Origin: Bacteroidota bacterium
GTDB taxonomy: Bacteria > Bacteroidota > Ignavibacteria > Kryptoniales > JAKASW01
Assembly (NCBI GenBank): GCA_021811615.1
Contig: JAJZNW010000001.1
Location: forward strand, 1 to 64,000
Direction of reading: 5' to 3'
Length of the DNA stretch: 64,000 nt
Position numbers and translations under genes: made by a program. A model generated the notes under the pieces. It had not been told where the DNA came from, did no database searches, and saw only the letters and a program-made list of their open reading frames with translations. Of this stretch, positions 45,478 through 54,657 are shown piece after piece (position 1 is the stretch's first letter; the number at the start of each line of letters is the position of its first letter).

Positions 45478-46043
45478 TGGAAGAGCTCTATCTCCGTCTC
45501 GTTCTCGAAGGCGATGTGTCGAAGTTTTCATGGTTCATCGACAGGTACAAGAGGATGGCCTTTTCAATCGCCTATCGCATCGTGAACAACAGGGAGGACG
45601 CGGAGGAAGTGGTACAGGACGCCTTCCTGAAAGCGTTCAAGTCGTTGGGAAAATTCAGAAAGGGCTCGAAGTTCTCGACGTGGTTTTACCGCATCGTCGT
45701 AAACACCGCGCTCACCAGAGTGCGCACCGAGACTCCGAAGCAAGAATCGTTCGACGAGACTGCCGCAGGAGACAAGCTTGTTGACGAGGTCGGGCCGGTG
45801 TATCGTGCACTCGATTTGTCAGAACAAATTAAGCTCATAAACGACGCGCTTGGCGAGATGAGCATGGACGACAGACTCCTTCTGACTCTGTACTACCTGA
45901 ATGAGAATTCAGTCGAAGAGATAACCGGGATAACCGGCATTGTCCGTGAAAGCGTGAAGATGAAACTGCACAGGGCAAGAGGGAAGCTGTACGTAATACT
46001 GAGAAGTAAGCTTAAGTCAGAAATTGACTGGGTGCTGAGATGA
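45477..46043 (+). CDS. ECF-type RNA polymerase sigma factor
   Basis: 188 residues with sigma-70 region 2 (YKRMAFSIAYRIVNNREDAEEVVQD, in part, about 24-50; STWFYRIVVNTAL) and region 4 (about 120-180) with SVEEITGITGIVRESVKMKLHRAR. No region 3, as in ECF sigmas. It directs RNA polymerase to a small stress or envelope regulon. The start overlaps the stop of the upstream membrane protein and its own stop overlaps the next start (ATGA), so the three are translationally coupled. Confidence 0.9.
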   Translation: MEELYLRLVLEGDVSKFSWFIDRYKRMAFSIAYRIVNNREDAEEVVQDAFLKAFKSLGKFRKGSKFSTWFYRIVVNTALTRVRTETPKQESFDETAAGDKLVDEVGPVYRALDLSEQIKLINDALGEMSMDDRLLLTLYYLNENSVEEITGITGIVRESVKMKLHRARGKLYVILRSKLKSEIDWVLR

Positions 46044-46441
46044 ATCATATTGAAAACGATGAAGAGACGAGAGAGATTCTGAGAAAGAGCCTCCTCGATC
46101 TGAGTGATCCCGAGTTCAATGCCGTGACCATGAAGAGGATTCTCCGCGAAAACAGGAAGCGTCGTATCTTGAGCAATCTTGCGACGAACCTCTTCATATT
46201 CGCCGTCATCGACACACTCATCCTGATGGCTGTTCGCGTGACCGGTCTTAGCGTATTCGAACTCTCTTACCGGGGCGTGAATTTCCTGAACCGGCTTCTG
46301 GGGCAAGCCGCTGAATTGAAGGAAGCAGTCGGTAATAATGGTATGGTAACATACCTGGTATTGTCGATAGGCGGGATTGCAGCATTACTCGCGATCATAG
46401 AGTTGAAATTCAATTCGTCGGATAGGTTTGAACACCGTTGA
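46040..46441 (+). CDS. Membrane protein, probable anti-sigma factor
   Basis: 133 residues: a cytosolic N-terminal stretch of about 45 residues (acidic, helical, DLSDPEFNAVTMKRILREN) and two membrane helices (about 48-70 and 103-122). No zinc-finger motif HxxxCxxC is present. The four-base overlap with the sigma gene and the topology suggest that it holds the sigma factor at the membrane. That role is inferred from position. Confidence 0.65.
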   Translation: MNHIENDEETREILRKSLLDLSDPEFNAVTMKRILRENRKRRILSNLATNLFIFAVIDTLILMAVRVTGLSVFELSYRGVNFLNRLLGQAAELKEAVGNNGMVTYLVLSIGGIAALLAIIELKFNSSDRFEHR

Positions 46442-46735
46442 CTGAATTGTGAGCTGAAATGAAAACGGAAACGAGTTATAGGAAGAGATCGATAGTCCGG
46501 CATTTCATGAGGAGATTGAACCGCCCGGGGCGCAAATAAGGCAAAATCACGGGAGAGTTGTCCTTGAAATTTTAGGGGCAGTCTGCTAAATATGATTCGC
46601 ATCGGGGTGAAATGGCGAATCAGGTCTTCAATGCGACCGATTCCATATAAACAATGAATCGTCGCCCGGATACTCACGAGAGCGATTCGAAGCGCGAGAA
46701 GCACAGTCGTCAAACCATTAATAGCGGAGAGTTGC

Positions 46736-47971
46736 ATGAAAACTTTTACTCTTGCCCTGTTGGTCTCAATCCTTTCCTTTTTCGGAAGCGCCTTTCCACA
46801 GGTAACACAGCATGACTCGGCAATATTCGTCAAACCGACGAACGCATTCTTCGATTCCATCGAAACATCGCTGAACAGGTTCTATCAGAAAGGCGACACG
46901 AACGCCGAACCGAGGAAAGCCATCAGCGTCGATTTCAGCCAGTACGATGCTCCGAAATCCATCAGCGACTTCAAACAATACTGGCACAACCCGACGATAT
47001 CCCAGGGAAATACCGGCACATGCTGGGACTTTTCCACAACTTCCTTCCTCGAGTCCGAGGTATACCGCCTGACGGGACGTAAGATGAAGTTCTCGGAGAT
47101 GTACACCGATTACTGGGAATATGTAAGGAAAGCGATGGGTTACGTCGAGACCAGAGGGAAATCGAAATTCGGCCCCGGATCCGAGGCGAACGCGGTACTC
47201 GTCGACTGGGAAAAATACGGCGTCGTCCCGGAGAAAGATTATACCGGACTGCTGAACGGCCAGCCGTTCTACGATGAAACGAAGATGTACAATGAAATGT
47301 ACTCCTACCTCCAGTCGGTGAAGGCGGAAAACGCCTGGAACCCGCCGATCGTGAAAAGCACCATCGAGTCCATTCTCGATCATTACATGGGAACACCGCC
47401 GACGGAAATAAACGTCGACGGCAAGGAGATGACTCCGAAGGAATATCTCAAGGACGTTGTGAAGCTGAACCTGGACGACTACGTGTCGCTGGTATCGTTC
47501 TCCGACCGTCCCTATTACGAATGGACCGAGTACAACGTTTCTGACAACTGGTGGCACAGCAAGGACTATTTCAATCTCCCGCTCAATGTCTTCATGGAGG
47601 CAATCAACCACGCCGTTCGATCCGGATATACGATGGCTATTTGGGGAGACGTCAGCGAGCCGGGTATCTACGGAAACGCCGGTATAGCAGTTATCCCGAG
47701 CTGGGACATCCCGTCTCAATACATCGATGCGAACGCGAGGATTTTCAGATTCTATAACCACACTACAACCGACGACCATGGTATGCACCTGATCGGCTAT
47801 ACGGTTAAAGACGGAAAGACATGGTACCTGATAAAGGATTCCGATTCGGAATCGAGGAACAGCGACCATCCGGGATACGACTTCTTCAGCTCGGATTACG
47901 TGAAGTTGAAGATGCTCGGCATCATGCTTCCGAAGAGCGCAATTCCTGAGATCGTCAAGAAAATGAAGTGA
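46736..47971 (+). CDS. Secreted papain-like (C1) peptidase
   Basis: 411 residues with a signal peptide of about 21. The active-site Cys lies in SQGNTGTCWDFS (Gln90, Cys96) and His in DDHGMHLIGY (His351). The third position, normally Asn in KNSW, reads IKDSDS (Asp368 or Asp370). The long insertion between Cys and His and the D-H-x-M-H motif resemble the bleomycin-hydrolase/aminopeptidase C branch (C1B), here exported. GGAGAG precedes the ATG. It is a single gene closed by a strong terminator. Confidence 0.85.
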   Translation: MKTFTLALLVSILSFFGSAFPQVTQHDSAIFVKPTNAFFDSIETSLNRFYQKGDTNAEPRKAISVDFSQYDAPKSISDFKQYWHNPTISQGNTGTCWDFSTTSFLESEVYRLTGRKMKFSEMYTDYWEYVRKAMGYVETRGKSKFGPGSEANAVLVDWEKYGVVPEKDYTGLLNGQPFYDETKMYNEMYSYLQSVKAENAWNPPIVKSTIESILDHYMGTPPTEINVDGKEMTPKEYLKDVVKLNLDDYVSLVSFSDRPYYEWTEYNVSDNWWHSKDYFNLPLNVFMEAINHAVRSGYTMAIWGDVSEPGIYGNAGIAVIPSWDIPSQYIDANARIFRFYNHTTTDDHGMHLIGYTVKDGKTWYLIKDSDSESRNSDHPGYDFFSSDYVKLKMLGIMLPKSAIPEIVKKMK

Positions 47972-47986
47972 CCGTAATTCCAATAA

Positions 47987-48012
47987 GGGGGGCTTCGGCT
48001 CCCCCTTTTTTT
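47987..48012 (+). terminator. Rho-independent terminator after the C1 peptidase gene
   Basis: GGGGGGC-TTCG-GCTCCCCC with a UUCG-type tetraloop and one G-U pair, followed by seven T residues, 15 bp after the stop codon. A textbook intrinsic terminator. Confidence 0.9.
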
Positions 48013-48114
48013 CACCCGCTCTCCTGGCAGAACTTCGTCCACTGATCAAGGTAAATTATATTTCCCTATCGATGTGCAAGGACGAATAAGTTCGATCAGA
48101 ACAGGAGAACGATC

Positions 48115-48603
48115 ATGTTACCCGCGAACCAGGCGTTGAACGTATCGAGGATTGTCCAGCTGATGCTCTCTCCCGCTGTTATGATATCGGGGTGTGCGCT
48201 TCTGCTCATAAGTTCAAACGGCAGGTACACGACGGTCCTCGAGAGGATACGATTTATGATCGGCGAGAGAAGGCGCCTTCTGGCTATCGCTGCCGCCGGA
48301 GACACTGTCCCTGCAGGAAGTGTCAATCCGGACAGCGCCTGGCGGCAGATAAATTCTCTGAGTATCCGGCTGAAATATGTGAAGAGCTCTATATTGAGCT
48401 ATACAACGGCGATAAGCTTGTTCGTGGCCTCGTCCTTGCTGACGGGGATAGCGCTGGTCTCTGGAAGTACCATGGTCCAGTACGTTTCAACCGCAGCGTT
48501 CCTGGCCGGAATGCTGACGGTTTTTGTCGGCGCCGCGTTCGGCGTCATGGAGTCGAGGAAGGGATACAACATTGTCCAGCTCGAAATCAAAGAGGAGGAG
48601 TAA
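48115..48603 (+). CDS. DUF2721 membrane protein
   Basis: 162 residues with the DUF2721 opening VQLMLSPAVMISGCALLLIS, then RYTTVLERIRFMIGERR, and two further helices (about 96-118 and 124-146). Function unknown in the family. AGGAGAA precedes the ATG. It is monocistronic between the terminator and the DUF4434 gene. Confidence 0.85.
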   Translation: MLPANQALNVSRIVQLMLSPAVMISGCALLLISSNGRYTTVLERIRFMIGERRRLLAIAAAGDTVPAGSVNPDSAWRQINSLSIRLKYVKSSILSYTTAISLFVASSLLTGIALVSGSTMVQYVSTAAFLAGMLTVFVGAAFGVMESRKGYNIVQLEIKEEE

Positions 48604-48721
48604 TGCGAGAGAACGGCTGAGGGCGCGACTCATCTTCATGAGGTCCATTACCACATTTTAACGAAGTTTAATATCTTTATGCCGTTTGTCGAATGACAAG
48701 AGGCAAACTCTGGAGGCTAAG

Positions 48722-50098
48722 TTGAAACGATCGCTTACATTATCGATAATCATATTAAGCCTGTTTTTTGTAAACACCCGACTCGAAGCGAAACCGTCTC
48801 GCGATTCCGGGCCAAGTATCGGGCTCACACTTATTCCCCCCTCGCCTGTAACTACCCAGATAAGAGAAGACGTTCGCGGAGCAGTGTGGAACCATTCGAA
48901 AGAGACCAGGAAATACGAGGTGACTATCTACCTCGACTCGGAGAAACATGGGAATCTACTGCGAAGTGAGTGGCTAACCATACGTCCGAAGTCCGCGGCG
49001 GGAGTCAGGTACATCATGCCGACCAGAGACAAGGCAGGGCATCACCGGATTATCATGGTGGTGAAGTCGGACGGAAAAACAATGCGCATCGAGCAGAACC
49101 TGACGATCATTGCCTCAAAGTTCCGCTCGACAGAGCGTATCGGAGGTGCGTGGGTTGGAATTACTCATTGGAGCGAGAAGGAAGGAAGGCATTGGAACGC
49201 CCAGATCAAAAAGATGACGGATGCCGATTGGAGGCAGCTTGTCCGGGGGATGCACGGCGTCGGGATGAACGTGATCGTGATACAGCAGGTATTCGAGAAC
49301 CAGGTCTATGATTACGAAGACTCGATTATCACCCTGCACGGCTACAAGGGGCTGGCTTACTATCCTTCGAAACTCTATCCGGGTCGCATGAAGATTACCG
49401 CCAAAGGCCCGATCGGTGCGATACTCACTGAGGCGGACAAGCTCGGGATGCATGTCTTTCTCGGCGTCGGGATGTATGCATGGTTCGACTACTCGCATCC
49501 TTCGCTCGTCTGGCATGAAAAAGTGGCGAAGGAGCTCTGGGGGCTTTACGGCTACCACCCTTCGTTTTACGGCTGGTACATCAGCGAAGAGGGAGACGGA
49601 AGCCTCGGGGATTCCACGCACCGGAGCCAGATGGTGCGATTCTTCAAGGAATTCACCCCGTATGTCCACAGTATGGCTCCCGGGAAGCCGGTTATGCTGG
49701 CGACCAATTGCTGGCACCTGCTCGGGGCACAAAGCACTTATCTTAAACTCCTTCCTAACGTGGATATCCTGTGTCCGTTTGCGTTCGCGCGCATGCCGAA
49801 GGGTGACGAGACGGGCGCTCAGGCCGCCGCTCTCCTTGGTCGACTTTGTAAAGAGAGCGGTACGCACATGTGGCTCGACATGGAGGCTTTTGTCTTCGAT
49901 AAAGAGGGAGGCCTGATCCCGCGCCCGATCTCCGGCATCATGAGCGACATGCATAAGTACACGAGGTTTGAGGAAACTCTCTGCTATCAGTATCCCGGCC
50001 TCCTTACCGCGCCTGACGCAGCAGTCAGGCTCGGAGGTGAGCCCGCAGTCAAGCTTTATCTCGAATACCAGAAATACCTGCGGAGCTTGCCGAGATGA
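48722..50098 (+). CDS. DUF4434-type glycoside-hydrolase-like exported protein
   Basis: 458 residues from TTG 48722, fixed by GGAGG five bases upstream (an earlier TTG at 48686 has none). This start gives a normal signal peptide (KRSLTLSIIILSLFF). An Ig-like segment (about 25-130) precedes a TIM barrel (140-450) with GAWVGITHW, FYGWYISEEGDG and TGTHMWLDMEAF-like strands (read ESGTHMWLDMEAF), which carry acidic residues at barrel ends, as glycosidases do. DUF4434 proteins occur in polysaccharide-use loci of Bacteroidota. The substrate is unknown. Confidence 0.75.
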   Translation: MKRSLTLSIIILSLFFVNTRLEAKPSRDSGPSIGLTLIPPSPVTTQIREDVRGAVWNHSKETRKYEVTIYLDSEKHGNLLRSEWLTIRPKSAAGVRYIMPTRDKAGHHRIIMVVKSDGKTMRIEQNLTIIASKFRSTERIGGAWVGITHWSEKEGRHWNAQIKKMTDADWRQLVRGMHGVGMNVIVIQQVFENQVYDYEDSIITLHGYKGLAYYPSKLYPGRMKITAKGPIGAILTEADKLGMHVFLGVGMYAWFDYSHPSLVWHEKVAKELWGLYGYHPSFYGWYISEEGDGSLGDSTHRSQMVRFFKEFTPYVHSMAPGKPVMLATNCWHLLGAQSTYLKLLPNVDILCPFAFARMPKGDETGAQAAALLGRLCKESGTHMWLDMEAFVFDKEGGLIPRPISGIMSDMHKYTRFEETLCYQYPGLLTAPDAAVRLGGEPAVKLYLEYQKYLRSLPR

Positions 50099-50130
50099 AC
50101 TGTACGCCATTCCGGCTTGGCGAACTGTAA

Positions 50131-50856
50131 TTGATGGACAAGCAGCTTAATCTCGACGGTGTGGTGATAGACGTCGTCGTCAAGAGGATCAGGAATATCC
50201 GCCTCGGCGTCTTTCCTCCCGACGGGCAGGTCAGGCTTTCGGTACCTCACGGAATGAATCCCGAGATCGCGAAGGCGTTCGCGGTCTCCAAACTCCCTTG
50301 GATAAAGAAGCACCAGGCGCGGTTGAAGGAACTCGCATCCCATATGTCTCGCGCGTTTCTTGACGGCGAGATTCACTACCTCTTCGGCAGAGAGTATACT
50401 CTGAAGATCGTTGAAAGCCGCGGAGCAGTCGGAGTGAAGTTGAACGGACCGGACATCGAGCTTCAAATCAGGAAAAATACCGGTACCGCCAACCGGGAAA
50501 GGATAATGAACGAGTGGTACAGGAACGAAATGAAGATGGTTGTTCCTGTGTTGCTGAGGACGTGGGAGAATCGGATAGGCGTTTCCGCTTCCGGCTGGGG
50601 ATTAAGATCTATGCGGACGAGATGGGGATCGTGCAACCCGAGAACGGGGAAAATCTGGATCAGTCTCGAACTCGCAAAAAGGGAAAAGATATACCTGGAA
50701 TATGTCATCGTCCACGAGCTTGTGCATTTACTGGAACGGCATCACAACGAAAACTTCAAGAAGTACATGGATAGGTTTATCCCTGAATGGCGGCGATACA
50801 GGGATGAGCTGAACTCGCCGATTGACGAGGTGCGAAACGGCAGCCAAAAACCGTAA
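50131..50856 (+). CDS. YgjP/SprT-like zinc metalloprotein (DUF45)
   Basis: 241 residues from TTG 50131, or 240 from ATG 50134. It has the YgjP pattern: N-terminal IRNIRLGVFPPDGQVRLSVP, RSMRTRWGSCNPRTG (about 159-173), then HELVHLLERHH (195-205) with the two His and Glu of a gluzincin-like site and a third His. Such proteins are predicted metal-dependent hydrolases; some sit beside restriction or nucleotide genes. Here it follows the DUF4434 gene by 32 bp. No signal, so cytosolic. Confidence 0.85.
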   Translation: MMDKQLNLDGVVIDVVVKRIRNIRLGVFPPDGQVRLSVPHGMNPEIAKAFAVSKLPWIKKHQARLKELASHMSRAFLDGEIHYLFGREYTLKIVESRGAVGVKLNGPDIELQIRKNTGTANRERIMNEWYRNEMKMVVPVLLRTWENRIGVSASGWGLRSMRTRWGSCNPRTGKIWISLELAKREKIYLEYVIVHELVHLLERHHNENFKKYMDRFIPEWRRYRDELNSPIDEVRNGSQKP

Positions 50857-51341
50857 GAAGCACTGAGGATGGTGTGGCTGAAGGCGCCGCTGTCCTCGCG
50901 GCCCGGATGATGTCGGTCGGTGTCCCGGCACAATGGATTGAATTTCGAAGAGGTCGATCCATGGAGGGACTGAACGTTTGACTTCGTGGAAAATCGGATA
51001 TGGAATGAAACACGCGCAAGTGTTATAATGACGGCGAATCGTTCCGCAATTCTCACTCCTCTAGCTGATTCCAATTCACCGGACTACGGTTCACATCGCA
51101 CCTAACCTTCACCATAAATCTGGAGGAAGAGAAGCACCAGAAGTATAGTACCGGGTATTTCGTGCCGGTATCAAGAGAGTATTCGCCCTCCGTAGTTTCC
51201 AATCCGAAAGAATACCGCCCAGCCGGACGCGTGGCCCACCGGGCAAACCGTCATACACTTGCCCGGTAGTCGAGTCTTCCTCCACCGGGAGCCTCTCCGG
51301 GCAAGAAATTTCAGCGGCTGAACTTCCTGACAAGAAAACAC
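50857..51341. other. Intergenic region upstream of the sugar locus
   Basis: No gene recognised in about 480 bp; plus-strand stops are frequent and the long minus-strand frame here is antisense to the DeoR gene. Confidence 0.4.
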
Positions 51342-51429
51342 TTGACATTACGGAAGATGTTTTGAATATTATGCAAACAAAACGAAAGTAAACGAAACCA
51401 TAGGAAAGCTTTTTTTGACCAAAACGATA
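51342..51429 (+). promoter_or_regulatory. Promoter and DeoR-type operator repeats
   Basis: TTGACA (51342-51347) lies 19 nt before TATTAT (51367-51372), slightly long for a sigma-70 promoter. Two direct copies of AAACGAAA start exactly 10 bp apart (51380 and 51390), and a related AAACGATA lies at 51422. Repeated ACGAAA-type boxes are typical of DeoR/GlpR operators. They sit between promoter and the DeoR start at 51475, so autoregulation is likely. Confidence 0.5.
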
Positions 51430-51474
51430 CAATGTGAAAATCGCGGCGTGGAAACAACCTGGTGAGGGGAAATC

Positions 51475-52257
51475 ATGAAACAACAGAACCACGATAAGAT
51501 TTTTCAGGAAGAGCGAATCCAGGAGATCATGAAGATACTCGAGAGGGAAGATCGGGTATTGATCAACGATCTCTGCGAGAACTTCAACACGACCCCTGTG
51601 ACGATCCGTAAGGATCTTGATCTGCTCGAGAAGCAGGGAGTTTTGAAGAGGACGCATGGAGGAGCCATCCTGCACAAGCCGCTTTTCCGCGGACTCGCGT
51701 TGAACGAGAAGGAGAAGCTGAATTCGGATGAGAAGGAGCGAATCGCGGAGGAGGCGGTTAAGATGATCAACGAAGGTGATGTGATCATACTCGATTCCGG
51801 TTCCACCACAACTTTCCTGGCCAGAAAGATGAAGGGTATGAAAGGAGTTACCGTCATTACAAACGCGGTCAACATCGCCCTCGAACTCGCCGACAGCGAT
51901 CTGGAAGTGATACTGACAGGAGGGGCGCTTCAGAAAAACTCGTCGACGCTGGTCGGCCCCCTTGCCGATGAGATGTTGAAGAAGATCTCTGCCGATAAAC
52001 TCTTCCATGGTGTCGACGGCATCGACTACGATCTGGGACTTACCACGCCGGATATCGTCGAGGCGAATACAAGCCGGGTCATGATGGGGCGCGCGGGTGA
52101 AAATATCCTCCTCGTCGACTCGTCGAAATTCGGCAGGCGGAGTCTCGGCGTCATCTGTAAAATCGAAGATATAGATAAAATGATCACCACCAGAAAAATG
52201 AGCAAAACCGAGCTGAAGAAGCTCAACGATCTGAATCTCGAAGTAATAATAGTGTAA
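51475..52257 (+). CDS. DeoR/GlpR-family transcriptional repressor
   Basis: 260 residues: winged HTH (about 8-65) with RVLINDLCENFNTTPVTIRKDLDLLEKQG (recognition helix in part) and GGAILHKP, then the DeoRC sensor domain with ILDSGSTTTFLAR, VITNAVNIALELA and LTGGAL, which binds a phosphorylated sugar. GAGGGG lies 5 nt before the ATG. It heads an operon with a glycosidase-like, SIS and ROK gene, so the inducer is probably a sugar phosphate made by the ROK kinase or SIS enzyme. Upstream AAACGAAA repeats are likely its own operators. Confidence 0.9.
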   Translation: MKQQNHDKIFQEERIQEIMKILEREDRVLINDLCENFNTTPVTIRKDLDLLEKQGVLKRTHGGAILHKPLFRGLALNEKEKLNSDEKERIAEEAVKMINEGDVIILDSGSTTTFLARKMKGMKGVTVITNAVNIALELADSDLEVILTGGALQKNSSTLVGPLADEMLKKISADKLFHGVDGIDYDLGLTTPDIVEANTSRVMMGRAGENILLVDSSKFGRRSLGVICKIEDIDKMITTRKMSKTELKKLNDLNLEVIIV

Positions 52258-52272
52258 GAACAAGAGGAACCA

Positions 52273-53211
52273 ATGGGCGAAAAAGAAGCACAGAAACGCG
52301 AATACCCCCGGTTATCTGAGGACAAAGTTATCATAAGAGGCGACCAAGGAAAGTGGGACGCCGATAAGGTTCACACCCTTTCTGTCGTCGAAGCGAATAA
52401 GGACGGTTACCGTTATTGGGGGTATTACGCTTTGTGCAACTATGGCGGAAGTCCTGATGTCAGGCAGGGCGGCCTCATCAGAAGCAACGATCTCACGAAA
52501 TGGGACAAGTACGAAGGCAATCCGATTATCAAAAAGGACTGCAGGTGGCCGACGGTGATTCTGGCGAATTCGGTCTTCCATATGTTCTATGCCGAATACG
52601 ATGCAAACAATGACAGCCAGATAGTCATGCTGACCAGCAGGGACGGCATCGATTTCGGAAACAAGACCGTGGTGGTACCGAGGGAACTGGGCAGGCAGAA
52701 CCAGAACCCCTTCGCTTTCTACAACAAGGAAGACGGTTACTATTATCTCGCCTACTACAGCGGCATCGAGGCAAGCAATGACAAACCCCTGATAGGAAGA
52801 GACGGTGTCGTCCAGAAGAAGGGTGTTGCCAGCGTAAAGAACGTCTGGCAGATCAAACTCAAGAAGAGCAAGGATATCGCCGGGCTTAAAGATGCACAGC
52901 CGAAAGTCCTCATGACCGCGGACTATACAGTCGCCTCCCCTTCGATCATCTTTTACAACAACAGGTATCTCCTCCTCGTTGAGGCCATCAAGGAAGGAAT
53001 GTGGGACGGCAAATGGGTGACGCTTGCGTATGAGAGCGGCAGGATTGACGGCGGCTACACAGAACTGAGCGGCAACCCGCTTCTGCCGGATAACGACGCC
53101 TGTGCTTTCCAGCATATCTTCGACGGTCAACTCTACATCTTCTATTCACACTGTCTCGATATTGAAAACTGGTATTGGGAGATAAGGTCCGTAAAAGGAG
53201 GAGCGAAGTAA
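52273..53211 (+). CDS. Cytosolic five-bladed beta-propeller glycosidase-like protein
   Basis: 312 residues without signal peptide. Repeating strands such as WGYYALCNYG, RSNDLTKWDKYEGNPII, FHMFYAEYD, LTSRDGIDF and YYYLAYYSG are typical of GH43/GH32/GH117/GH130-type propellers. The Asp after DLTKW motifs mark blades; the catalytic pair cannot be fixed by eye. Cytosolic location points to a GH130-like phosphorylase or a glycosidase acting on an imported di- or oligosaccharide. AGAGGAA precedes the ATG. It lies 15 bp after the DeoR gene. Confidence 0.75.
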   Translation: MGEKEAQKREYPRLSEDKVIIRGDQGKWDADKVHTLSVVEANKDGYRYWGYYALCNYGGSPDVRQGGLIRSNDLTKWDKYEGNPIIKKDCRWPTVILANSVFHMFYAEYDANNDSQIVMLTSRDGIDFGNKTVVVPRELGRQNQNPFAFYNKEDGYYYLAYYSGIEASNDKPLIGRDGVVQKKGVASVKNVWQIKLKKSKDIAGLKDAQPKVLMTADYTVASPSIIFYNNRYLLLVEAIKEGMWDGKWVTLAYESGRIDGGYTELSGNPLLPDNDACAFQHIFDGQLYIFYSHCLDIENWYWEIRSVKGGAK

Positions 53212-53533
53212 GCTCCTTTGACTTGGGCGCGGCCGGATGTTCACGGCTATCCGCCGCCAGGTGATGCAACATACTGAACGAAACCTATTATTTGAAAAAT
53301 GAAGCAGCACAAATTGACAAGACAATTCGTTTCTGAACCACGGGGTTCTCTCTCGTCCCTTCGAGCTCATGCTGCGGCGAAGTCTGCCCGGTCATCCGAG
53401 TATCCTGTTCTTTCAGCTGAAAGGTTTGTCATGCGGAGCGCTGACGACTCGGAGGCCTACTGCATGGCCGGAGTCTCCGCCGTCATGACCGCAATTGATC
53501 CTGCTCGGAATCAACAACGGCAAAGGGATAAGC
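53212..53533. other. Intergenic gap inside the sugar operon
   Basis: About 320 bp without a supported gene. An 80-codon frame (53299-53541) has a biased Ala/Ser/Arg content and overlaps the next start; I regard it as accidental. Confidence 0.35.
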
Positions 53534-54586
53534 ATGAATAAATTTGTCACAGAAATTTTCTCCCAACCTGAATCTCTCGATAAAACATTGGACTATTACC
53601 TCAGCCATGAAGGAAGAGAGAAACTTAAGTCGGTAAAAGAGCTGATTGGAAAGGGAGAATACAAGAAGGTTGTCTTTACCGGTATGGGGAGCTCGTATTT
53701 TGCCAGCTATGCCGCTTCGTGCTTTTTCAACAGGCTGGGAATCCAGGCATATGCTATCAACACAAATGAACTCCTTTACTACCATTTCTCGGTAATTACA
53801 CGCGATACCCTCGTCGTGTGCTTGTCTCAGTCGGGCGAAAGTGCGGAGATAGTAAAGCTTATTCAGAAATTACCCGACGGTAAGCGTTTCATCGGCGTGA
53901 CGAACGAGGAGCACGGGACTCTGGCTAAGAAAGCGGGGATCACCCTTCTGAGCAAGGCCGGCGTCGAAAAGATGACCTCCACGAAGACTTACACCGCTAT
54001 AATTCTCGTCATGTGCATCCTGGGATGGTTTCTCACCGACAGCTGGAACGACGAAAAGGCGGCCAAGATCAGGCAGCTGGTTCCCGGAACGGAAAAGCTT
54101 CTGAATAGATACAAAGACTCGATCGGCGAAGAGCTCGCCTTCCTCGGCGACATAGAATTTCTCCAGTTTATCGGAAGAGGCCCATCTTACGCTTCTGCAC
54201 TTCAGAGCGAATTGATGTTCAAGGAAGCCGCGAAGATAGCGGCGTCGGGAACGATGGGAGGAGAATTCAGGCACGGCCCGATGGAGATGGTGAAACCGGG
54301 ATTTAAATCGATACTCTTCGTCGCCGAAGGGAGCACTTACAACCAGAGCATAAGGATGGCGGCAGATATCTCACGGTTCCAGGGAAAGGTTCTGATCATC
54401 ACCAACAAAGATCCGAGGCTGACCGACTCAAACGTTCGCGTAATTGTCGCAGATCAGCCCGATGAATACCTGTTTGTCGTTCAAAGCATAATCCCTGTCC
54501 AGCTCATGGTGAACGAGCTCGGGCTTTCCAACGGTACCACACCCGGTGATTTCATTCACGGCGGCAAAATCACCGTCGACGAGTAA
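53534..54586 (+). CDS. SIS-domain sugar isomerase/deaminase (GlmS-C/AgaS-like)
   Basis: 350 residues from ATG 53534 (AAAGGG upstream; an earlier frame to 53495 has none). Two SIS domains: the first with VFTGMGSSYFASYAA and CLSQSGESAEIVKLI, the second with GRGPSYASALQSELMFKE and GGEFRHGPMEMV, which match the isomerase half of GlmS and its relatives AgaS/FrlB. It therefore handles an amino-sugar or fructosamine phosphate. With a ROK kinase next, a route from an imported amino sugar to a central hexose phosphate is plausible. Confidence 0.88.
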   Translation: MNKFVTEIFSQPESLDKTLDYYLSHEGREKLKSVKELIGKGEYKKVVFTGMGSSYFASYAASCFFNRLGIQAYAINTNELLYYHFSVITRDTLVVCLSQSGESAEIVKLIQKLPDGKRFIGVTNEEHGTLAKKAGITLLSKAGVEKMTSTKTYTAIILVMCILGWFLTDSWNDEKAAKIRQLVPGTEKLLNRYKDSIGEELAFLGDIEFLQFIGRGPSYASALQSELMFKEAAKIAASGTMGGEFRHGPMEMVKPGFKSILFVAEGSTYNQSIRMAADISRFQGKVLIITNKDPRLTDSNVRVIVADQPDEYLFVVQSIIPVQLMVNELGLSNGTTPGDFIHGGKITVDE

Positions 54587-54657
54587 CCCATCGAAAAATT
54601 GCCACGAGAGAAACATGTACATGCCAATAAATCCGTTCAATACAAGGGAGAGAAGAA

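Noticed and set aside
46766..48049. 427-codon frame antisense to the C1 peptidase
   Set aside because: Shadow of the peptidase frame, high in Arg/Val/His, and it would run through the strong terminator.
51109..52263. 384-codon frame antisense to the DeoR gene
   Set aside because: Opposite strand has clear DeoR motifs; no ribosome-binding site or domain on this strand.
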